DNA from: Leucobacter sp. Psy1
GTDB lineage: Bacteria > Actinomycetota > Actinomycetes > Actinomycetales > Microbacteriaceae
Length of the DNA stretch: 64,000 bases
Direction: 5' to 3'
Assembly: GCF_020096995.1 (NCBI RefSeq)
Contig: NZ_CP083692.1
Coordinates: forward strand, 2,728,001 to 2,792,000
In this document: positions 58,977-64,000 of the stretch, one piece after another
Layout of the letters: every line of letters begins with the position of its first letter
Position numbering within the stretch: the stretch's first letter is position 1
The notes under the pieces: generated by a model
What the model saw: only the letters and a program-made list of their open reading frames with translations
Told to the model about the DNA's origin: nothing
Database searches by the model: none
Translations under genes and position numbers: made by a program

Positions 58977-59089
58977 GCGATGTTCGCGCGATCGCCCTAG
59001 TCCTGAGGCGTAGTATGGTCGCGATCGTCGGCGAGAGACGCCGCACATGCCTCGATGCGAATGCTCGGGGCGACTCGGAAGGTGGAGAG

Positions 59090-60529
59090 GTGAGGGCTGT
59101 TCGCGCCGCGCGCAGGACCGGGTTCTCGGCCCCTCATCGCGGATGGTTTCGTGACACGATCCAATCCTCCCCCGCACGCACTGCGCTGCTGATCTTCACG
59201 GCACTGATCCTCGTGTGGACCGCTCTGCTCGCGTTGCCGGTGTCTTCGCGATCAGGATCCGCGACACCGCTTTCGGACGCGCTCTTCACGGCGGTCTCGG
59301 CCATCTGCGTCACCGGCCTTTCCACCGTCGACATGGGCACGCACTGGTCTCAGTTCGGCGACCTCGTGATTCTCGCGGGTTTCCAGATCGGCGGCATCGG
59401 TGTGCTCACCCTCGCCAGCCTGCTCGGCCTCACGGTCACGCGACGCCTGGGTCTGCGCCAGCGACTGCTCGCCGCCACCGATTCGAACCCTCTCCGCACC
59501 GGACGCGAGGCCAGTGAGAGCCAGGCGGTCGGTCTCGGCGAGGTCGCCAGCCTGCTCCGCGCCGTCGCCCTCAGCCTCATCGTCATCGAGGTCGGACTCA
59601 CCGCGCTCCTCACGCCTCGGCTGATGGCCGAGGGATACGGGTTCTGGCAGTCCCTCACCGACGGGTTCTATCTCGCCGCGTCAGCATTCACGAACACCGG
59701 ATTCGTGCCGCTGGAGACCGGACTCGAACCGTTCATCAACGACCCCTACACGCTCACGATCCTCGCCGGAGGCGTGTTTCTCGGCGCCATCGGGTTCCCG
59801 GTGATCTTCGCCCTCTACAAATTCGTGGTCGGGCGCGGCTGGCACACTCACAAGCGGCTCGGCCTGCACGCGAAGCTCACGCTCGCCACCACCCTGATCC
59901 TCGTCATCGTCGGGTGGATCGCCATCGCGGGTCTCGAGTGGAACAACCATCACACGCTCGGCACGCAGGGGCCGGGGCAGAGCCTCATGAACGCCGGATA
60001 CACCTCGGTCATGACGCGCTCCGGCGGACTCGGAATTCTCGATACGAGCGAGCTCCAGGGATCCACCCTTCTCGTGATGGACGTACTCATGTTCATCGGC
60101 GGCGGTTCCGCGTCCACGGCCGGCGGCATCAAGGTCACGACGCTCGCCGTCCTCTTCCTCGCGGCGTACGCCGAGGCTCGCGGCTTCCAGGACATGCAGG
60201 CGTTCGGCCGGCGCATCCCGATCGACGTGCTGCGCGTGTCCGTCTCGATCCTCATCTGGGGCATCAGCATCGTGGTGACCGCCAGCGTGACACTGCTCCA
60301 GATCACCGGCGAATCCCTCGACGTCGTCCTGTTCGAGGTGATCTCTGCCTTCGGCACCTGCGGACTCACGACCGGTCTGTCCGCAGAACTCCCCGACGCG
60401 GGCAAGTACGTGCTCGCTGCCACCATGTGGGCGGGACGCGTCGGTACCGTTACCCTGGCGGCAGCGGTTGCTTCAAGCAGTCGCTCCCGCATGTTCCGCC
60501 TCCCCGAAGAAAGGCCGATCGTTGGTTAA
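59090..60529 (+). CDS. Trk/Ktr potassium uptake membrane subunit (TrkH/KtrB)
   Basis: A 479-residue membrane protein with four pseudo-repeated M1-P-M2 units. The selectivity-filter loops can be read as VTGLST, TNTGFV, TRSGGL and GTCGLTTG, the intramembrane helix after the third unit is GGGSASTAGGIKVTT, and a Gly/Ser-rich gate follows. GTG at 59090 is preceded by AAGGTGGAG; the promoter -10 is probably TAGTAT at 59011, giving a leader of about 67 nt. The earlier ATG at 59015 lies within that box and is rejected. It overlaps the TrkA gene by 8 nt. Confidence 0.9.
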   Translation: MRAVRAARRTGFSAPHRGWFRDTIQSSPARTALLIFTALILVWTALLALPVSSRSGSATPLSDALFTAVSAICVTGLSTVDMGTHWSQFGDLVILAGFQIGGIGVLTLASLLGLTVTRRLGLRQRLLAATDSNPLRTGREASESQAVGLGEVASLLRAVALSLIVIEVGLTALLTPRLMAEGYGFWQSLTDGFYLAASAFTNTGFVPLETGLEPFINDPYTLTILAGGVFLGAIGFPVIFALYKFVVGRGWHTHKRLGLHAKLTLATTLILVIVGWIAIAGLEWNNHHTLGTQGPGQSLMNAGYTSVMTRSGGLGILDTSELQGSTLLVMDVLMFIGGGSASTAGGIKVTTLAVLFLAAYAEARGFQDMQAFGRRIPIDVLRVSVSILIWGISIVVTASVTLLQITGESLDVVLFEVISAFGTCGLTTGLSAELPDAGKYVLAATMWAGRVGTVTLAAAVASSSRSRMFRLPEERPIVG

Positions 60530-61187
60530 TATTCGCAGCGATGCCCCCGTGCTCGTCATCGGACTCGGCCGTTTCGGCGCCGCGACCGCCGGACAGCTCG
60601 ACCGGCAGGATCGCGAGGTGCTCGTCATCGAGATCGATCAGATGCTCGTGCAGAAGTGGGCCGACCGAGTCACGCACGCCGTGCAGGCCGACGCGCGCTC
60701 CATGGAAGCGCTCGAGCAGATCGGCGCCGGACAGTTCCAGGTCGCCGTGGTCGCCACCGGCGCGTCGATCGAGTCGAGCGTGCTCATCGCGGCGAACCTC
60801 GTCGATCTCGGCATCCCCCAGATCTGGGCGAAGGCGATCTCCAGCTCGCACGGCAAGATCCTGGAGCGGATCGGCGTGCACCACGTCATCTATCCCGAGC
60901 GCGAGGCCGGGGAGCGCGTCGCCCATCTGCTCTCCGGAGCGATGCTCGACTTCATCCAGTTCGACAACAACTACGTGATCGCGAAGATGCACCCACCGCG
61001 GTCCGTGCGTGGCATGAAGCTCTCCGAGAGCGGCGTGCGCACCCGGTACCACGTGACCGTCGTCGGGGTGAAGTCTCCAGGGGAGCCGTTCACGCACGCC
61101 ACCCAGGACACCGTCGTGTCGCCGCACGACACCATCATTGTCTCGGGGACCGCGGAGAATGTGGAGCGATTCGCGACGATCGGCTGA
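60522..61187 (+). CDS. Trk/Ktr potassium uptake regulatory subunit (TrkA/KtrA)
   Basis: A 221-residue cytoplasmic gating subunit. An RCK-N Rossmann domain (VLVIGLGRFGAATAGQL) binds nucleotide, and an RCK-C domain occupies the last 80 residues (RSVRGMKLSESGVRTRYHVTVVGVK, DTIIVSGTAENVERF). The only start with a fitting ribosome-binding site (GAAAGG) is TTG at 60522, overlapping the TrkH stop by 8 nt; the frame opens further upstream without homology. It regulates the TrkH pore by binding ATP/ADP or cyclic di-AMP. Confidence 0.9.
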   Translation: MVNIRSDAPVLVIGLGRFGAATAGQLDRQDREVLVIEIDQMLVQKWADRVTHAVQADARSMEALEQIGAGQFQVAVVATGASIESSVLIAANLVDLGIPQIWAKAISSSHGKILERIGVHHVIYPEREAGERVAHLLSGAMLDFIQFDNNYVIAKMHPPRSVRGMKLSESGVRTRYHVTVVGVKSPGEPFTHATQDTVVSPHDTIIVSGTAENVERFATIG

Positions 61188-61190
61188 GCA

Positions 61191-62039
61191 CTACTCCCCC
61201 GCGGCGATCTCCTGCGAGCGGCGCACGTTCGCGGCGAGCGCCCGATCGAACAGGTCGTTCCAGTCCGCCTGCTCGAGCACGAGGACGGCCTGCTCCGTTG
61301 TGCCCTTCGGGCTCGTCACCCTGCGACGCAGCTCGGAGGGCTCGAGGTCGCTCTGCACCATGAGCTCCGCCGCGCCCGAGATGGTGCCCTGCACGAGACG
61401 ACGAGCCTCGTCCGCGCTGAATCCCAGGCGCTCCGCGGCACCGGTCAGCGCCTCTGCGAAGAGGTACACGTAGGCGGGACCGGACCCGGAGACCGCTGCG
61501 ACATCGTCGATCTGCGACTCGCGCTCGACCACGATGACGTCGCCGACCGTCTCGAAGATGCCTCGCACCCGTTCGATGTCGGTCTCGCTCGCCGAGGGAC
61601 CGCCGTAGACGCCGGTCACGCCGCGTCCGAGGTGGGAGGGGGTGTTCGGCATCGCCCGGCTGACGACGACGCCCTCGGGCACGAGCTCCTGCATGCCCTC
61701 CGTGAGCACTCCCGCGGCGACACTCACGACGACGGTGCCAGGAACGAGCGCGTCTGCGATGTCGCGGAGCACATCGTGCACCATCCAGGGCTTCACCCCG
61801 AGCACGACGACGTCAGCGTCCGCGACGGCGCGACGATTCGCTTCCTCGTCGGTCTCCTGCGCGTAAGCGACAACGCGATCATCACCGCGGTACTTGTCGG
61901 CGCTCTCCTGCGACCGGGTGGTCACGGCGATCGGTCCATCGCTCGATCCCTCACTGGCGAGGAGCCCTGAGAGGATCGCGCCGCTCATCGAGCCGACGCC
62001 GACCATCGCGATCCGGGGTGATGCTGTGTTCGATGCCAT
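61191..62039 (-). CDS. proC: Pyrroline-5-carboxylate reductase
   Basis: A 282-residue enzyme for the last step of proline synthesis. The NAD(P)-binding motif is AMVGVGSMSGAILSGLL near the N-terminus, VVLGVKPWMV follows, and the dimer/active-site signature is VAAVSGSGPAYVYLFAEAL near residue 165. ATG at 62039 is chosen because TAGGAT (62047-62052) lies exactly 7 nt upstream; the ATG three codons before, at 62048, would overlap the -10 box. It ends 3 nt from the convergent TrkA gene. Confidence 0.92.
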   Translation of the reverse strand: MASNTASPRIAMVGVGSMSGAILSGLLASEGSSDGPIAVTTRSQESADKYRGDDRVVAYAQETDEEANRRAVADADVVVLGVKPWMVHDVLRDIADALVPGTVVVSVAAGVLTEGMQELVPEGVVVSRAMPNTPSHLGRGVTGVYGGPSASETDIERVRGIFETVGDVIVVERESQIDDVAAVSGSGPAYVYLFAEALTGAAERLGFSADEARRLVQGTISGAAELMVQSDLEPSELRRRVTSPKGTTEQAVLVLEQADWNDLFDRALAANVRRSQEIAAGE

Positions 62040-62046
62040 AGCGTCC

Positions 62047-62052
62047 ATCCTA
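62047..62052 (-). promoter_or_regulatory. -10 box TAGGAT of proC
   Basis: TAGGAT on the minus strand is followed by 7 nt and the ATG at 62039. A second TAGGAT on the plus strand (62096-62101) probably serves the divergent cation exporter. Confidence 0.6.
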
Positions 62053-62158
62053 AGGTTTGGAGGTTTCCTTACCGCTGCGGCGCCGTCTCCCGACTTAGGA
62101 TGGAACCATCACACACCGGCCGGCAGGGCAGGCTGACGATTTCATGGAGGATCTCGGC

Positions 62159-63121
62159 ATGAGTGCGAGCGGAGGGAGCAAGGCCGTCGTCGCCGCGCTC
62201 CTGGCCAACATCGGTATCGCGATCACCAAGTTCATCGCCTGGGCATTCTCTGGCTCGGCCGCGATGCTCGCGGAGGGCGTGCACTCGCTCGCGGACTCGG
62301 GAAACCAGGTACTGCTGCTCATCGGCGGCAAACGTGCGCAGCAAGCCCCCGATCGAGAGCACCCGTTCGGCCACGGCCGCGTGCGCTACGTCTACGCGTT
62401 CGTTGTCGCGATCGTGCTCTTCACCATCGGCGGCGTGTTCTCGGTGTACGAGGGGATCGCGAAGATTCGCGAACCGCACCCCCTCGAGGTGTGGTGGCTG
62501 CCGCTCGGCGTGCTCGTCATCGCGATCGTGCTCGAGTCGCTATCGCTGCGTACCGCCGTCCGCGAGAGCCGTCCGCACAAGGGCGACGCGACCTGGTTCC
62601 AGTTCATCCGCCGCTCGAAGGCTCCGGAGCTGCCCGTCGTCCTCCTCGAAGACCTCGGGGCGCTCGTCGGCCTTGTCTTCGCATTCTGCGGAGTCGGACT
62701 CACGGTGCTCACCGGAAACGGCCTCTACGATGGCATCGCCACCGTCGCCATCGGTGTCCTGCTCATCGGCATCGCCTGCGTCGTCGGCGTCGAGGTGAAG
62801 AGCCTGCTGGTCGGCGAGGGTGCGAGCGACGAGGATGTCGCGAGGGTCGAGGCGGCGATCCTCGAGGGCCGCGACATCGATCGCATCATCCACATGAAGA
62901 CGCTCTACGTCGGCCCAGACGAGTTCATGGTCGGCGCGAAGATCAGCCTGGCTCCGCAGTGCACCATGCACGAGGTGTCCGTCATCGTGAACCTCGCCGA
63001 GCGGCGCATCCGAGACGCGGTTCCCTCTGCGAAGTACATCTACCTCGAGCCGGATATCTACTTCGACCCCGACGCCAAGCAGCCGACGACGAGCTCGATC
63101 GTCACGCTCTCCTACGACTGA
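62159..63121 (+). CDS. Cation diffusion facilitator family transporter
   Basis: A 320-residue metal/proton antiporter. Six helices include the metal site HSLADSGNQ in helix 2 and [12 protein letters not shown] in helix 5, with [14 protein letters not shown] between helices 2 and 3; a cytoplasmic C-terminal domain follows from about residue 215. The start was taken at ATG 62159, which has GGAGG 8 nt upstream, rather than the ATG at 62144, which overlaps that site. Metal specificity (Zn, Mn, Fe or Co) is not evident. The last 10 nt overlap the convergent tadA gene. Confidence 0.9.
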   Translation: MSASGGSKAVVAALLANIGIAITKFIAWAFSGSAAMLAEGVHSLADSGNQVLLLIGGKRAQQAPDREHPFGHGRVRYVYAFVVAIVLFTIGGVFSVYEGIAKIREPHPLEVWWLPLGVLVIAIVLESLSLRTAVRESRPHKGDATWFQFIRRSKAPELPVVLLEDLGALVGLVFAFCGVGLTVLTGNGLYDGIATVAIGVLLIGIACVVGVEVKSLLVGEGASDEDVARVEAAILEGRDIDRIIHMKTLYVGPDEFMVGAKISLAPQCTMHEVSVIVNLAERRIRDAVPSAKYIYLEPDIYFDPDAKQPTTSSIVTLSYD

Positions 63122-63609
63122 GGTGCGTGCCGCCGCGCCGCGAAGAAGTCGCGCAGCAGCGCGGCGCACTCCTCAGCACGGACGCCCGCGACCACCTCGG
63201 GCACAGGATGCGGGAGGCGACCGTCGCGCAGCAGGTCGTACACGCTGCCGACGGCGCCCGCCTTCTCATCCCATGCGCCGAACACCACCCGGGGAATACG
63301 CGCGGCCAGGATCACTCCCGCGCACATCACGCACGGCTCGAGAGTGACGACCAGCGTGCAGTCGTCGAGAATACGGTCTCCCCGCTGGTGTGCGGCCGCC
63401 CGGATCGCGAGGATCTCGGCGTGACCGGAAGGATCCGGATCGTTCTCGCGCACGTTCCGCGCCGCCGCGAGAATCTCACCCGTCGGGGCCACCACGGCCG
63501 CACCGACCGGGATCTCGCCATCGGACGCCGCTTGCTCCGCCTGTGCGAGCGCCGCATCCATCGCGGCCCGGTCGCTCGCGCTCGGCGAGGCACCTGTGTG
63601 GCCGATCAT
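63112..63609 (-). CDS. tadA: tRNA-specific adenosine deaminase
   Basis: A 165-residue zinc deaminase that converts A34 to inosine in tRNA-Arg. The zinc and proton-shuttle motif GHAEILAIR and the second motif EPCVMCAG are intact, and the C-terminal helix ends with [17 protein letters not shown] at 63609 has GAGAGGGG upstream and gives the usual length; the longer frame is antisense to upp and rejected. It is divergent from upp, a common actinobacterial arrangement. Confidence 0.93.
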   Translation of the reverse strand: MIGHTGASPSASDRAAMDAALAQAEQAASDGEIPVGAAVVAPTGEILAAARNVRENDPDPSGHAEILAIRAAAHQRGDRILDDCTLVVTLEPCVMCAGVILAARIPRVVFGAWDEKAGAVGSVYDLLRDGRLPHPVPEVVAGVRAEECAALLRDFFAARRHAPQS

Positions 63610-63632
63610 GCGCGGGCCCCTCTCAGCCGAAC

Positions 63633-63638
63633 TAGAAT
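63633..63638 (+). promoter_or_regulatory. -10 box TAGAAT of upp
   Basis: TAGAAT is followed by 7 nt and the ATG at 63646. Confidence 0.6.
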
Positions 63639-63645
63639 CGTGGGT

Positions 63646-64000
63646 ATGCGAGTCTTCGTTGCCGACCACCCACTGATCACCCACAAGCTTACGGTTCTGC
63701 GCAACGCCGCGACCCCGCAGCCCACGTTCCGCTTGCTCATCGAAGAGCTCATGACGCTGCTGGCCTACGAGGCCACGCGCGAGGTTCGAGTGGAGCCGCA
63801 CCAGATCGAAACCCCCGTCGCACCGACGACCGGTGTCAGGCTCTCCGAGCCGCTGCCCCTCATCGTTCCGATTCTGCGCGCCGGGCTCGGCATGCTCGAG
63901 GGCATGGTGAAGCTCGTTCCCACCGCCGAGGTCGGGTTCCTGGGCATGGTCCGCGATGAGGAGACCCTGCAACCGACCACCTACGCCGAGCGACTGCCCG
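63646..64000 (+). CDS. upp: Uracil phosphoribosyltransferase (partial, cut by window end)
   Basis: The first 118 codons of upp: the N-terminus [20 protein letters not shown], then [19 protein letters not shown] and [36 protein letters not shown], all strongly characteristic of the uracil salvage enzyme. ATG follows a TAGAAT box by 7 nt (leaderless). The uracil- and PRPP-binding C-terminal half lies beyond the window. Confidence 0.95.
   Translation, partial: MRVFVADHPLITHKLTVLRNAATPQPTFRLLIEELMTLLAYEATREVRVEPHQIETPVAPTTGVRLSEPLPLIVPILRAGLGMLEGMVKLVPTAEVGFLGMVRDEETLQPTTYAERLP

Noticed and set aside
58376-59089. Extending the TrkH protein to the frame start at 58376 or the ATG at 59015
   Set aside because: The extension runs antisense to the ArsR-like gene and bS22; the ATG at 59015 lies in the probable -10 box, and GTG 59090 has a ribosome-binding site.

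Overview
The window reads as a chromosomal segment of a high-GC Gram-positive bacterium. Actinobacterial signs are the 32-residue basic ribosomal protein bS22, the Ccs (System II) cytochrome c genes behind a histidine-phosphatase gene, LAxTG sorting signals, a SipW/choice-of-anchor surface locus, a short archaeal-type AspRS, and many genes whose GTG or ATG lies 6-7 nt after a TAnnnT -10 box (leaderless transcripts). The gene set suggests Microbacteriaceae, perhaps Leucobacter or a relative; that placement is inference.

Layout. 1-11505: a two-armed catabolic locus. Leftward genes encode a GMC oxidoreductase, aldehyde dehydrogenase, MarR regulator and a flavin reductase fused to a GntR/FCD regulator (cut by the window edge). 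Rightward genes encode a lipoprotein solute-binding protein, SnoaL-like protein, double permease, NtaA-type flavin monooxygenase and CocE-type hydrolase. The substrate is unknown and no importer ATPase is present. 11528-14176: an OhrR-like regulator divergent from a zinc-ribbon protein, then a large membrane protein. 14215-18413: a small AT-richer integrative element in tRNA-Phe, bounded by 87-bp direct repeats, with a truncated integrase, an orphan gene and a three-gene operon of membrane and HEPN-like proteins. This is the best candidate for an undescribed (possibly defence) system. 18369-18684: tRNA-Phe, tRNA-Asp and tRNA-Glu.

19173-28761: paired crcB fluoride channel genes, a PuuB-like FAD oxidase with a cupin, an RND exporter with a coiled-coil insertion, a CYTH protein, and an LAQTG-anchored surface protein. 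28822-35821: a coherent locus for uptake and gamma-glutamylation of a small amine, probably ethanolamine: permease, glutamine-synthetase-like ligase, class-I amidohydrolase, aldehyde dehydrogenase, SDR and FadR-type regulator, with a strong palindrome in the divergent promoter region. 35881-37200: a DUF559-type nuclease-like gene between two copies of a 63-bp palindromic element. 37226-40366: an APC permease, nitrilase-family amidase and GntR regulator. 40409-43323: an HNH nuclease, sugar transferase and VanZ protein.

43328-48113: the cytochrome c maturation operon (phosphatase, TlpA-like, CcdA, ResB, CcsB). 48156-50645: an LLM oxidoreductase and aspS. 50990-55149: a SipW-type surface operon behind a structured leader. 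55202-64000: a thioredoxin-reductase-like/methyltransferase fusion with a divergent XRE-cupin regulator, a Dabb protein, glutaredoxin-like protein, bS22, an ArsR regulator, the TrkH/TrkA potassium system, proC, a cation efflux protein, tadA and the start of upp.
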